From contig CAJUBQ010000004.1 in assembly GCA_910584595.1 (NCBI GenBank), forward strand, positions 1 to 64,000: a DNA stretch of 64,000 bases. Direction: 5' to 3'. Under the pieces are notes generated by a model, which was not told the origin of the DNA, made no database searches, and saw nothing but the letters and a program-made list of their open reading frames with translations. Within the stretch, counting starts at the first letter, position 1, and each line of letters starts with the position of its first letter. Made by a program: the position numbers and the translations under genes. Below are positions 7,543 through 16,257 of the stretch, piece after piece. This stretch comes from an uncultured Eubacterium sp. GTDB taxonomy: Bacteria; Bacillota; Clostridia; Lachnospirales; Lachnospiraceae.

Positions 7543-9246
7543 ATGAAAAGAGCACAAGATTTACAGGAAATACTGCATCGTATTGACCATAGAGGTTATC
7601 CGGCTTATAAAGATACGGCGGGAGCTTATCAGTTTGACAGCTATGTACTAAGCATTGACCATGTACAGGGAGATCCGTTTGCATCCCCGTCCAAAGTCAG
7701 TGTGCATGTAGATGGAAAAACAGCCGGATTTCCGGCTGATATGATTTCACAAAAACATACGAGAATCGCATTGGCAGATGCATTAATCCGTAAATTTGGA
7801 AAAGAAGCGCAGCAGTATTCTCATAAAGCCAAAGGTTCCGGTAAAAGCGGCCTGTTATCCGTCAGCCGGCCAGGGCAGGAAGTATTGGAGCGCAGTGCAT
7901 GTGAGATTGCTCCGGACAGCGGAAATTTGATTTTCAGATTGGAGATTGGTTTTCCGGCCAATGGACGTTCGATCAATGCCGGCGAGCTCATTAGGATATT
8001 ATTTCAATTTTTACCGGCATGCGTGCAAAAATCTTTATTTTATAAACATGCAGATCAAAAACATTTGCAGAAGGTCAAAGAGCTGGCCCAGGATCAGCAA
8101 TACATCCGTACACAGCTGAAAGAAAGAAATTTAGCGGCATTTGTGGCAGACGGTTCGATACTGCCGAGGGAATCGGGCGTCTCGGATCGTCCGATGAAGC
8201 AGGCGGTCTCCTTTTGCTCTCCGCCGTCAATGGCGGTAGAGCTTGAGCTGCCAAATGCCGGAACGATCAAAGGCATGGGTATCCCACAGGGCATTACCCT
8301 GATCGTAGGGGGCGGTTATCACGGAAAATCCACGTTATTAAAGGCATTGGAACGCGGAGTGTATAATCATATTGCCGGGGATGGCAGGGAATATGTAATC
8401 ACAGATGATACAGCGGTAAAAATCCGCGCGGAGGATGGCAGAAGCATTCAAAAAACAGATATTTCAATGTTTATCAACGGCCTTCCGAACGGCAAAAATA
8501 CCAGGTCTTTTGTGACAGAAGACGCCAGCGGCAGTACATCCCAGGCGGCTAATGTAATCGAAGCGATGGAAGCGGGAACACATTTATTTTTAATCGATGA
8601 GGATACGAGCGCGACCAACTTCATGATCCGGGATGAACTGATGGCGAGAGTCGTACATCCGAATATGGAGCCAATTACACCCTTTATCGACCGTGTAGAA
8701 GAACTGTCACATCGTTATCATATATCTACCATACTCGTAGCCGGAAGCTGCGGCTCTTATTTTTATAAAGCAGATCATGTGATCCAGATGATGCAGTATC
8801 AGCCCGTAGATATTACAGAATCAGCAAAAAAAGAGGCAGAGCGTTTTTCAGATATGACAAAGGACAAGCTGGCACGCAAAGAAGCAGATCCGCCGTCTTT
8901 TCACAGAGTATTTACAGCAGGAAAAGGATCTGCGAATGAAAGGATGAAAGTAAAAGGCATGGGCAAGGATGCCGTATCTATTGACCGCGATACGATTGAG
9001 CTAAGGTATATAGAACAGCTGTTAGACAGTGAACAGACAATGACTCTCGGATATATGGTAAAATATGCAAAGCAGCATTTATTTGACGGAAAAAAAGATA
9101 TACGCGAAATAGCCCGGTATTTAGAGCGGATGGTGGAAGAAAAAGGAATCGATGCAGTCTGCGAGGGACGTTATCTGCCCTGTAATCTTGCGGCTGTAAG
9201 AGCGCAGGAGATCTTTGCGTGTCTGAACCGGTGCAGAACGCTATAG
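7543..9246 (+). CDS. Predicted ABC-class ATPase
   Basis: 567-residue P-loop ATPase of the stand-alone family annotated as predicted ATPase of the ABC class. Walker A is GGGYHGKST near residue 257 and Walker B is LFLIDEDTSA near 347, followed by TNFMIRDELM. SGSTSQAANVIEAMEAG upstream of Walker B is in the signature position. There are no membrane segments and no transporter partner. The molecular role of the family is not established. AGGAG precedes ATG 7543. It is flanked by a tandem repeat on each side: a 38-bp array upstream and a 36-bp array starting two bases after its stop. Confidence 0.85.
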   Translation: MKRAQDLQEILHRIDHRGYPAYKDTAGAYQFDSYVLSIDHVQGDPFASPSKVSVHVDGKTAGFPADMISQKHTRIALADALIRKFGKEAQQYSHKAKGSGKSGLLSVSRPGQEVLERSACEIAPDSGNLIFRLEIGFPANGRSINAGELIRILFQFLPACVQKSLFYKHADQKHLQKVKELAQDQQYIRTQLKERNLAAFVADGSILPRESGVSDRPMKQAVSFCSPPSMAVELELPNAGTIKGMGIPQGITLIVGGGYHGKSTLLKALERGVYNHIAGDGREYVITDDTAVKIRAEDGRSIQKTDISMFINGLPNGKNTRSFVTEDASGSTSQAANVIEAMEAGTHLFLIDEDTSATNFMIRDELMARVVHPNMEPITPFIDRVEELSHRYHISTILVAGSCGSYFYKADHVIQMMQYQPVDITESAKKEAERFSDMTKDKLARKEADPPSFHRVFTAGKGSANERMKVKGMGKDAVSIDRDTIELRYIEQLLDSEQTMTLGYMVKYAKQHLFDGKKDIREIARYLERMVEEKGIDAVCEGRYLPCNLAAVRAQEIFACLNRCRTL

Positions 9247-9248
9247 AG

Positions 9249-9356
9249 GGTTATAACTGTGAAAACGAATAGAGGATGCGAAAAGGTTCTAACTGTGAAA
9301 AGAAATAAAGGATGCCAAAAGGTTCTAACTGTGAAAAGAAATAAAGGATGCGAAAA
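9249..9356. repeat. Tandem repeat, three units of 36 bp
   Basis: Three units of exactly 36 bp start at 9249, 9285 and 9321 (GGTTCTAACTGTGAAAAGAA followed by ATAAAGGATGCGAAAA). The last two differ by one base and a fourth partial unit follows. The period is a multiple of three, so a frame stays open through it (see the short ORF at 9259). Confidence 0.9.
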
Positions 9357-9489
9357 GGTTTTAGCTTTCAGATTAATATTTAAAAAAGAAATGTATAATA
9401 TGTGGTTTGATTTTATGAGTAAGACACCTAATGACGAACCTTTGATAAAATTAAAACAAGATATTTTTACACAATTAGCAAAACTCTAA
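9259..9489 (+). CDS. Possible short ORF with 12-residue repeats
   Basis: A GTG-initiated frame of 76 residues reads through the 36-bp array as VLTVKRNKGCEK-type repeats (basic, one cysteine per unit). It then continues as a unique tail (MWFDFMSKTPNDEP, then an amphipathic IKLKQDIFTQLAKL) that looks more protein-like than the repeats. There is no convincing ribosome binding site. It may be a remnant of a larger gene. I do not recognise it. Confidence 0.3.
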   Translation: MKTNRGCEKVLTVKRNKGCQKVLTVKRNKGCEKVLAFRLIFKKEMYNMWFDFMSKTPNDEPLIKLKQDIFTQLAKL

Positions 9490-9714
9490 TGTATCAAAAA
9501 ATAGATTGGTTCTGGTAAAATAAAAGCTATTATTTTTAAAGACGTGCATATATAGCAGACATACCGGGTTATTATGAAAAAATAATTTCATCTACAGTTT
9601 GAAAAATGAAAGTCTGGCGTTTAGGCTTTTGAGTAGAATCCTTAATCGAAAGCACATAATAGTATTTCACTGATCTGATAAAAATGTTATAGAAAGAATA
9701 AGATATCAATGAAA

Positions 9715-10003
9715 TGCTTTCTAAAAACAGTTGGGAGAGGGGAGTTGTCCGGTCTGCCTGTGGCTTTGGAAGAATGTTAGAATCCCTTGGCGTTCTGCTT
9801 GAAAAACAGGGGCGAAGCCAAGCGGCGCCTTTAGCTTCTGGCGTTAAGCCAGGGCGAATTAGGCGCTGCGTCCGTCCGGTTTCATAGTTTATATGCAGAA
9901 TGGCTAGGGATTCTTGCATTCTGGAACGGTCACAGGCAGACCGGACAACTCCCCTCTCCCAGCGTTCGGGAATCCAAAGCGCAACATACAATCAAACTGC
10001 TTC
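9715..10003 (+). repeat. Long-stem structured element, copy 2
   Basis: Second copy of the element at 14-315. The outer stem is 9732-9762 with 9931-9961, 31 bp without mismatch, and is different in sequence from the stem of copy 1. The core 9763-9930 keeps the same blocks (CTTTGGAAGAATGTTAGAA, GCGGCGCCTTTAGC, CTGGCGTTAAGCCAG, GTCCGTCCGG, GCAGAAT). One internal pair changes from A-T in copy 1 to G-C here, which supports a selected structure. It lies ~145 bases before the response regulator gene. The remaining bases from 9490 to 10148 show no gene. Confidence 0.8.
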
Positions 10004-10148
10004 CAATATCCAAAGTGTGGAAGAATAGTGAAAGCAAACAAAGCAAAGTACTTTATGATAATTTTTAAGAACAGTTACTGTTTCCAATTAAGATATGCAC
10101 TGGCAGTAACAAAAGACTATAAAAATGAAAGCCAAGGGTGGAATCCAT

Positions 10149-10838
10149 ATGAAAAAACTTCTGATTGCAGACGACCATGAGCAAATTTTAGACGTATTAA
10201 AAGAATACGCCCGCAAAGATCATTATGAAGTATACACGGCAAAGACAGGCATAAAAGCCCTGGAAGCATTTGCTGCGCAGGAATTTGACGCCGTCTTATT
10301 AGACGTAATGATGCCTGAAATGGATGGGTTTGAAGTATGCCGTCAAATACGGAAGAAATCTATGGTGCCGATTATTATGATTACTGCCAGAGGAGAAGAC
10401 TTTGAACGCATTATGGGGCTGGATATTGGCGCTGATGACTATGTTGTCAAGCCTTTTTCGCCATCTGAGGTAATGGCGCGTCTTCGGGCAGTATTGCGGC
10501 GCATACATGCTTCCCAAAACGGATCGGAAGAATATGTCGCAAAAGGTAATTTATGTATTTTTCTGGATCAATATAAAGTCACGCTGGATGGAGAGCAGAT
10601 CCATTTAACAAAAAAAGAGACAGAAATTCTATGGCTGTTAGCTTCTCATGCCGGAACAGTCTTTACGAGAAGCCATATTTTAGATGCTGTCTGGGGCTAT
10701 GATTATTATGGGGACGACCGTACCGTGGATACGCATATGAAAAGGCTGCGGGCAAAACTGGAACCATACAGTCATCCGGATTGGGAAATTGTCACTGTGC
10801 GGGGCGTCGGGTACAAGTTTGAGGTTTCTTATGCATAA
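10149..10838 (+). CDS. OmpR-family response regulator
   Basis: 229 residues: a receiver domain with the acidic pair D8-D9, phospho-acceptor D52 (VLLDVMMPEMDG) and the conserved lysine in VVKPFSP, then a C-terminal winged-helix DNA-binding domain (HLTKKETEILWLLA, DDRTVDTHMKRLRAKL). ATG 10149 is preferred to the in-frame ATG 10125 because AAGGGTGG lies seven bases before it. The cognate kinase gene overlaps its end by eight bases. The regulon is unknown; the small secreted protein gene just downstream is an obvious candidate. Confidence 0.93.
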   Translation: MKKLLIADDHEQILDVLKEYARKDHYEVYTAKTGIKALEAFAAQEFDAVLLDVMMPEMDGFEVCRQIRKKSMVPIIMITARGEDFERIMGLDIGADDYVVKPFSPSEVMARLRAVLRRIHASQNGSEEYVAKGNLCIFLDQYKVTLDGEQIHLTKKETEILWLLASHAGTVFTRSHILDAVWGYDYYGDDRTVDTHMKRLRAKLEPYSHPDWEIVTVRGVGYKFEVSYA

Positions 10839-12276
10839 AATAACGAAAAAGCTATTTGGATATTTTACGGCGCTGGCTGCATTTTTTGCAGTTACGGCTT
10901 TTTTCGGCTTTTTGGGTGTATTTCGCTACTTTACTTATCAGCATTTAGAAAATGATTTAAAAGCAAGGGCGGGCGCCATCAAAGACCAGCTGGAACAGTT
11001 TATGGATCAGCAGGGAGCTACGCATGGCCAGGGTCAGGGACGCGGAGCTTATCTACGATTTGTAAATGATATTGCGATGGCGGATGCATATATTTTAGAT
11101 GAACAGGGAAATCCATTTACATATGGAAAAAACGGGACTGCAGGAAATATGCCGACAGAAGATGTTTTACAATTTTCCACGCGCATTTTTACGAGTGGCA
11201 GTTATGAACATGTACGTCAGAAAGAGGCTGGAGGAGACAGTGTTTTTTATGTGGGCGTTCCGGTTTGTAACCAAGACCAGGTGATATTGGCGGTTATTAT
11301 CCGTGATACGGCTGATGTTCGCCAGGACGGCTTTTTACTTGCTGTTACAATTCTTTTTGGGTGTATGCTGCTTGCGCTTGTGTTATCCGGTCTTTTGTCT
11401 GCCTTTTTATCACGACGGTTTATCAGACCTATTCAGCAGATTGCTTTTACAACGAAAGAGCTGGCACGTGGCAATTATCTTGTGAAAACGGATGTAAAAG
11501 ACAATACAGAGCTGGGCGAATTAGCCGAGCAGACGGATCTGTTAGCTGATAAGCTGGAAGCGGCCCGACAGGAAAGCGCTAAGCTGGAACAGATGCAAAA
11601 AGATTATATTTCTAATATTTCTCATGAATTACGAACGCCGGTAACCGTGATTCGCAGTTCACTCGAAGCCTTGTGTGACGGAGTGGTGACAGGGGAAAAG
11701 GCGAAGGAATACGAACGCCAGATGCTTGCGGAATGCATTTCCCTGCAGCGGCTTGTAAACGATATGCTGGAACTCTCCCGTCTGCAGAATCAAGAATTTC
11801 CGATTGAAAAAGAAAGCATGGAGCTTACGATGGCATTAGAAGATGCCATTCGAACGGTCCGGGTACTTGCAAAAAACAAGTCGATCACAATCCGATTTGA
11901 AAAAGATCCGGAAGGTTTTTTTATGGAAGGAGATTACGGGCGTTTGCGGCAGATGTTTGTAGCGGCGTTGGATAATGCAATCAAATATTCTGCACAAGAT
12001 ACACAAATAGAAGTTCAAACAAGTAATCAGGCTGATTTTTTTGTTGTTTCAATGCAGGATCACGGCTGCGGCATTCCGGCGCAAGATCTGGAACACATTT
12101 TTGAACGGTTTTACCGTTCCGGCCAAAAACATGTCAAAGGCTCCGGGCTTGGACTTGCAATAATGAAAAGCATTGGAGACCGTCATCATATACAGATCCG
12201 GCTGAAAAGTGAAGATCAGCAGGGAACGCAGATTTGTTTTTATGTACCGAAAGCAGAAAGTAAAAAAGCAGTGTGA
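10831..12276 (+). CDS. Sensor histidine kinase
   Basis: 481 residues. An N-terminal membrane helix (about 10-32), an extracytoplasmic sensor region containing a GQGQGRGAY stretch (~32-165), a second helix (~168-192), a HAMP linker, a dimerisation domain with the phosphorylated histidine in ISHELRTPV (~264), and an ATPase domain with DNAIKYS (~380), DHGCGIP and GSGLGLAI (~435). The start ATG 10831 lies within the end of the response regulator gene (ATGCATAA), indicating translational coupling. The signal sensed cannot be read from the sequence. Confidence 0.92.
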   Translation: MHKITKKLFGYFTALAAFFAVTAFFGFLGVFRYFTYQHLENDLKARAGAIKDQLEQFMDQQGATHGQGQGRGAYLRFVNDIAMADAYILDEQGNPFTYGKNGTAGNMPTEDVLQFSTRIFTSGSYEHVRQKEAGGDSVFYVGVPVCNQDQVILAVIIRDTADVRQDGFLLAVTILFGCMLLALVLSGLLSAFLSRRFIRPIQQIAFTTKELARGNYLVKTDVKDNTELGELAEQTDLLADKLEAARQESAKLEQMQKDYISNISHELRTPVTVIRSSLEALCDGVVTGEKAKEYERQMLAECISLQRLVNDMLELSRLQNQEFPIEKESMELTMALEDAIRTVRVLAKNKSITIRFEKDPEGFFMEGDYGRLRQMFVAALDNAIKYSAQDTQIEVQTSNQADFFVVSMQDHGCGIPAQDLEHIFERFYRSGQKHVKGSGLGLAIMKSIGDRHHIQIRLKSEDQQGTQICFYVPKAESKKAV

Positions 12277-12473
12277 AGCAAAACCATTCTGCCAGGCGCG
12301 GAGTCGTTTGGGAATCCGTTAAGGAAATGACATTGGATGTGAAGAGTCACAAATAGTACCAAATGATTCCTCAAAATGCCATCAAAATGACACATACATT
12401 TTATAAGATATTTGCAAGCCAAGGGGCTGATGGAAAGAATCATTAAATGATAAAGAAAATGGAGGATGCAATC

Positions 12474-12806
12474 ATGAAAAGAAAAGTATTTGTATGGATG
12501 ATGGCAGCAGCAGCGACTATGAGTCTGACAATGCCTGTGTCGGCAGCAGTATCTAATAAGACCACAAACACAGCGCGTTATCGTTATGTTGATGCAAACG
12601 GCGACGGGATTTGTGATTATTTTACAGACAAAGACGGCGACGGGATTTGCGATAACTGCAATTGGGAAGGCAGGCCGGGAAATGGCTGCGGCAGATATTT
12701 TGTGGATAAAGACGGCGATGGCATTTGTGATAATTATGCCGTACGGGGAACCGGACGTGGAGCAGGCAGAGGCAGAAGAGGCGGACAGGGACGCGGCAGA
12801 TTTTAA
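12474..12806 (+). CDS. Small secreted protein with three DxDGDGICD motifs
   Basis: 110 residues with a signal peptide (hydrophobic run ending at VSAA, ~25), three aspartate-rich motifs (DANGDGICD ~40, DKDGDGICD ~52 and ~79) and a Gly/Arg-rich tail (GRGAGRGRRGGQGRGRF). The motifs resemble calcium-binding loops of thrombospondin type-3 or dockerin type, each followed by a cysteine, so metal binding outside the membrane is likely (inference). GGAGG precedes ATG 12474, so the longer frame from 12447 is not used. It directly follows the two-component system and ends at its own terminator. Confidence 0.75.
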   Translation: MKRKVFVWMMAAAATMSLTMPVSAAVSNKTTNTARYRYVDANGDGICDYFTDKDGDGICDNCNWEGRPGNGCGRYFVDKDGDGICDNYAVRGTGRGAGRGRRGGQGRGRF

Positions 12807-12840
12807 GCAACAGGACAATAAAGAAAGACTATACCGTTAA

Positions 12841-12878
12841 AAAAGACGATCTATCGTTAAGATGGATTGTCTTTTTTG
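12841..12878 (+). terminator. Rho-independent terminator
   Basis: An 11-bp stem (AAAAGACGATC with GATTGTCTTTT, one wobble) and a 13-base loop are followed by a T run. It ends the two-component/secreted-protein unit. Confidence 0.8.
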
Positions 12879-12988
12879 TGTTTTTTTAAGAAATAAATTT
12901 AAATAACGACAATTTTATGGTAAAATCTTAATATAGAAGCGAACATGCAGAGCAATCCTGCATAAAAATCAAAAGGAGGAGTATCACA

Positions 12989-13954
12989 ATGAAATCATTT
13001 GATGTAACAGCGCTTGGAGAACTGTTGATTGATTTTACGGAAAACGGAATCAGTGAACAGGGCAATCCGATTCTGGAGGCAAATCCCGGAGGAGCGCCGT
13101 GTAATGTACTGGCAATGCTGAATAAACTGGGAAAGAAGACGGCTTTTATTGGAAAGGTTGGAAATGATAATTTTGGACGAATGCTGGCAGACGAGGTGAA
13201 AAAAAGCGGCACAGATGTGACGAACCTTGTCTTTGATGATACAGTACATACAACGCTTGCGTTTGTACATACGAAACCGGATGGCGATCGTGATTTCAGC
13301 TTTTACCGTAATCCGGGCGCGGATATGATGCTTCGAAAAGAAGAGGTGATGGAGGAACTGATTAAAAACAGCAAAATTTTTCACTTCGGAACACTCTCTT
13401 CAACACATGAGGGTGTACGGGAAGCTACAAGATATGCGATTGATGTGGCAAAGAACAATGGCGTTCTTGTATCCTTTGACCCGAACCTGCGGGAACCTCT
13501 TTGGGAATCTTTGGAATGTGCAAAACAGGAAATTGCCTATGGACTTTCCAAATGTGATATTTTGAAAATCTCTGATAATGAAGTTGAATTTATGACGGGG
13601 ACGAATGATTATGAAAAAGGAGCGGCTATCCTGCAGGAGAAATATGAGATACCGTTGATGTTTGTGACACTTGGCAAAGAAGGAAGTCTTGCCTATTGGA
13701 AAGATGTGTCGGCGCAGGCAAAGCCGTTTTTGCAGGAAGGCACAATAGAAACGACAGGAGCCGGAGATACGTTTGAAGCCTGTGCATTAAACTATGTGCT
13801 GGACCATGGCATTCAAGATTTGACAGCGGATCATTTAAAAGAACTATTGACGTTTGCAAATGCAGGAGCTTCTATTATTACAACAAGGCGCGGCGCTTTG
13901 CGTGTTATGCCGACGGCACAGGAGATCGAACAGCTGATTGCGCAAAAAAGCTAA
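12989..13954 (+). CDS. Fructokinase, PfkB family
   Basis: 321-residue ribokinase-fold sugar kinase. NPGGAPCNVL near residue 33 and the C-terminal TTGAGDTFEAC near residue 255 (anion hole GAGD with catalytic aspartate) are the two PfkB signatures; FYRNPGADMML and FDPNLREPLW are typical of fructokinases. It phosphorylates fructose with ATP. The neighbour 79 bases downstream is an amylosucrase, which releases fructose from sucrose, so the pair forms an intracellular sucrose-use unit. AAAGGAGGAG precedes the start. Confidence 0.92.
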   Translation: MKSFDVTALGELLIDFTENGISEQGNPILEANPGGAPCNVLAMLNKLGKKTAFIGKVGNDNFGRMLADEVKKSGTDVTNLVFDDTVHTTLAFVHTKPDGDRDFSFYRNPGADMMLRKEEVMEELIKNSKIFHFGTLSSTHEGVREATRYAIDVAKNNGVLVSFDPNLREPLWESLECAKQEIAYGLSKCDILKISDNEVEFMTGTNDYEKGAAILQEKYEIPLMFVTLGKEGSLAYWKDVSAQAKPFLQEGTIETTGAGDTFEACALNYVLDHGIQDLTADHLKELLTFANAGASIITTRRGALRVMPTAQEIEQLIAQKS

Positions 13955-14033
13955 GCATTAAGCCGGGTGTTTCATAAAATCATAGATAAGAAACAGTCAA
14001 AAGGTAATCCATGAAGAAAGGATCGGAGCAAAA

Positions 14034-15872
14034 ATGGCAAAGGCAGAAAATTTGTTTCAAAAGAGGATGGAACGGCACCATGATGAGCTGAGATGGCTGT
14101 ATATGGAGCTGTATCAAAACGATGATATGTTTGGCGAGCTGTGTTCCCAGATGTATGAATATTATACGCAGCGCAGCAAGCAGCTGAAAAAGATAGATGG
14201 CAATCGGGAAAAAGAGCCGGATTGGTATAAGAAAAATGATATTTTGGGTATGATGATGTATATTGACAATTATGCCGGAAATCTCAAAGGAGTAGAAGAA
14301 AAACTTGATTATCTGGAAGAATGTCAGGTGAATTATATTCATCTGATGCCGTTTTTGGATACTCCGAAAGGACGCTCAGACGGAGGATATGCGGTATCGG
14401 ATTTCCGTAAGGTACAACCTGCGCTTGGCACGATGGAGGATCTGGAAAGCCTTACTGAAGCCTGTCATAAAAAAGGTATGAATGTATGTATGGATTTTGT
14501 CATGAATCATACGTCTGAAGACCATGAATGGGCGGTACGGGCACGCCGGGGAGAAGGAGAATATATGAGCCGGTATTTCTTTTTCAAAGATTATGCGATG
14601 CCGGCAGAGTATGAAAAGACCGTTCCGCAGGTATTTCCGACAACGGCGCCTGGCAATTTTACCTGGCTGCAGGAAGCGGGACATTTTGTTATGACGACAT
14701 TTTATCCATATCAGTGGGACTTAAATTACCGTAATCCGAGAGTCTTTAACGAGATGGTTTACAATTTCCTGTTTCTGGCAAATAAGGGCATCGATGTGAT
14801 GCGTATCGATGCAGTGCCTTATATCTGGAAAGAACTCGGTACAAACTGCAGAAACCTTCCGCAGGTACATACGATCGTGCGTATGATGCGTATGATTTGC
14901 GAGATTGTATGTCCGGGTGTGCTGCTGTTAGGCGAGGTCGTAATGGAGCCTGAGAAAGTGGTGCCGTATTTTGGCACCGTTGAAAAACCGGAGTGCCATA
15001 TGCTGTATAATGTAACGACGATGGCGACGACCTGGCATACGGTTGCGACGAGAGATATCCGCCTGCTCAAGCTGCAGATGGATATTGTGAGCGGGCTGCC
15101 GAAAGAATATGTATTTTTGAATTATTTAAGATGCCATGATGATATTGGATGGGGATTGGATTATCAATGGCTCATGCAGTTTGGAATCGGAGAAGTCAGT
15201 CATAAAAAATATTTAAATGATTTTCTGACCGGCGCAATCCCGGAAGCTTTCGGAAGGGGAGAACTGTATAATTCAGACCCAACGTCCGGAGATGCCAGAT
15301 TGTGCGGAACAACAGCGTCTTTGTGCGGGATTGAAAAGGCTGCATATGAGAAAAATGAGACTGCCCTGGAGCAGGCAGTCCGTCTCGATCTGATGCTTCA
15401 TGCTTATATGTTAACGCAGTCCGGAATACCGGTTATTTACAGCGGAGATGAGATTGGACAGGAAAATGATTACTCTTATCATGAAGAACCGGATCGATGG
15501 GGAGATTCCAGATACTTGCATCGTGGAAAATTCCGCTGGGATTTGGAAGCAAAGCGGACAGAGAAAGGTTCTGTACAGCAAAAACTGTTTGATGGTATCG
15601 GTAAACTGGAACAGATTCGAAAGAGCTCTGCATTATTCCATACAGATGCAGCAGTCCATACTTTTGACACATTGGATGATTCTGTGCTGGGTATTGTCCG
15701 GGAAAATGAAGAGCAGAAGCTTACGGCATTGTTTAATTTCAGTGAGTTTAATAAGGTCGTGCAGCTGGATGAGGAGGATGCAGCCTATACGGATCTGATA
15801 TCCGGAAAGAAAAAAGAAGGTCAGGAAATCAGCATACCGGGATATGGTGTATACTGGCTGTTGAAAAAATAG
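14034..15872 (+). CDS. Amylosucrase-type GH13 enzyme
   Basis: 612 residues, close to the ~640 of known amylosucrases, with the helical N-terminal domain of that group, a TIM barrel and a short beta-domain. Catalytic residues are D~258 in MRIDAVPYIW (nucleophile), E~300 in LLLGEVVMEPEKV (acid/base) and the aspartate in LRCHDDIGW (~367). YLRCHDDIGW and GGYAVSDFRKVQPALG are close to amylosucrase signatures. It should transfer glucose from sucrose to a growing alpha-1,4-glucan and release fructose. There is no signal peptide, so sucrose must enter the cell. Sucrose hydrolase activity is an alternative. Confidence 0.85.
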   Translation: MAKAENLFQKRMERHHDELRWLYMELYQNDDMFGELCSQMYEYYTQRSKQLKKIDGNREKEPDWYKKNDILGMMMYIDNYAGNLKGVEEKLDYLEECQVNYIHLMPFLDTPKGRSDGGYAVSDFRKVQPALGTMEDLESLTEACHKKGMNVCMDFVMNHTSEDHEWAVRARRGEGEYMSRYFFFKDYAMPAEYEKTVPQVFPTTAPGNFTWLQEAGHFVMTTFYPYQWDLNYRNPRVFNEMVYNFLFLANKGIDVMRIDAVPYIWKELGTNCRNLPQVHTIVRMMRMICEIVCPGVLLLGEVVMEPEKVVPYFGTVEKPECHMLYNVTTMATTWHTVATRDIRLLKLQMDIVSGLPKEYVFLNYLRCHDDIGWGLDYQWLMQFGIGEVSHKKYLNDFLTGAIPEAFGRGELYNSDPTSGDARLCGTTASLCGIEKAAYEKNETALEQAVRLDLMLHAYMLTQSGIPVIYSGDEIGQENDYSYHEEPDRWGDSRYLHRGKFRWDLEAKRTEKGSVQQKLFDGIGKLEQIRKSSALFHTDAAVHTFDTLDDSVLGIVRENEEQKLTALFNFSEFNKVVQLDEEDAAYTDLISGKKKEGQEISIPGYGVYWLLKK

Positions 15873-15880
15873 AATATAAA

Positions 15881-15922
15881 AAAACGGCGGCGGCAGTTGG
15901 AAACTGAATGCCGCTGTTTTTT
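15881..15922 (+). terminator. Terminator after the amylosucrase gene
   Basis: An imperfect GC-rich hairpin (GGCGGCGGCAGTT with AACTGAATGCCGC) with A- and T-runs on the two sides can terminate transcription from the plus strand. Confidence 0.65.
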
Positions 15923-15927
15923 CTTCC

Positions 15928-16070
15928 AGTCTATATATCTGGCATTCAATAACTGCCAGATATATAGACTCTCCGGGAGACGCACACTCGCATGAAAATG
16001 TAGATGCCGCAAAGCGGCAGCGCTCGGCGCAGATCAGATGGCGATAATTAATCGCCATCTATATATGCGA
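15928..16070. repeat. Cluster of perfect hairpins between amylosucrase and binding protein genes
   Basis: Several hairpins follow one another: a 17-bp perfect stem at 15928-15944 with 15954-15970, CTCCGGGAG at 15971-15979, TGCCGC-aaa-GCGGCA at 16005-16019, and AGATGGCGAT with ATCGCCATCT at 16036-16060. CTATATAT occurs on both flanks. This is more structure than a terminator needs and resembles a small mobile palindromic element or structured RNA. The rest of 15873-16257 has no gene. Confidence 0.6.
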
Positions 16071-16257
16071 CAGTTTTAGAGTATGTTTGTTACAAACTAT
16101 GCACAACAAAAAAGGGCCGCTTTAAAATGCTGTCTTCATAGAAAATAGCATAGCTTTTTTCATGCAGATATGTTAAACTTATGAGCATACTGTATGGTGG
16201 TTTTTGCCGCGTTAAAAAGGTTGATTATGAAATCATGGATTAAAGGATGTTACGGAT

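Noticed and set aside
7198..7684. Minus-strand open frames with SFLSVFSYTMFPY-like repeats
   Set aside because: They are translations of the 38-bp DNA array in all frames and run into the 5' part of the ATPase gene; no ribosome site and an extreme Phe/Ser composition.
7233..9356. Possible CRISPR arrays
   Set aside because: The repeats are contiguous direct repeats without unique spacers, and no cas genes are present.
9572..9991. Minus-strand 139-codon frame
   Set aside because: It covers the long-stem element copy 2, whose core is a palindrome; the reading frame is a by-product of the structure.
12240..12818. Minus-strand 192-codon frame
   Set aside because: Antisense to the small DxDGDGICD gene, which has a signal peptide and ribosome site; the frame is a shadow of the repeated motif.
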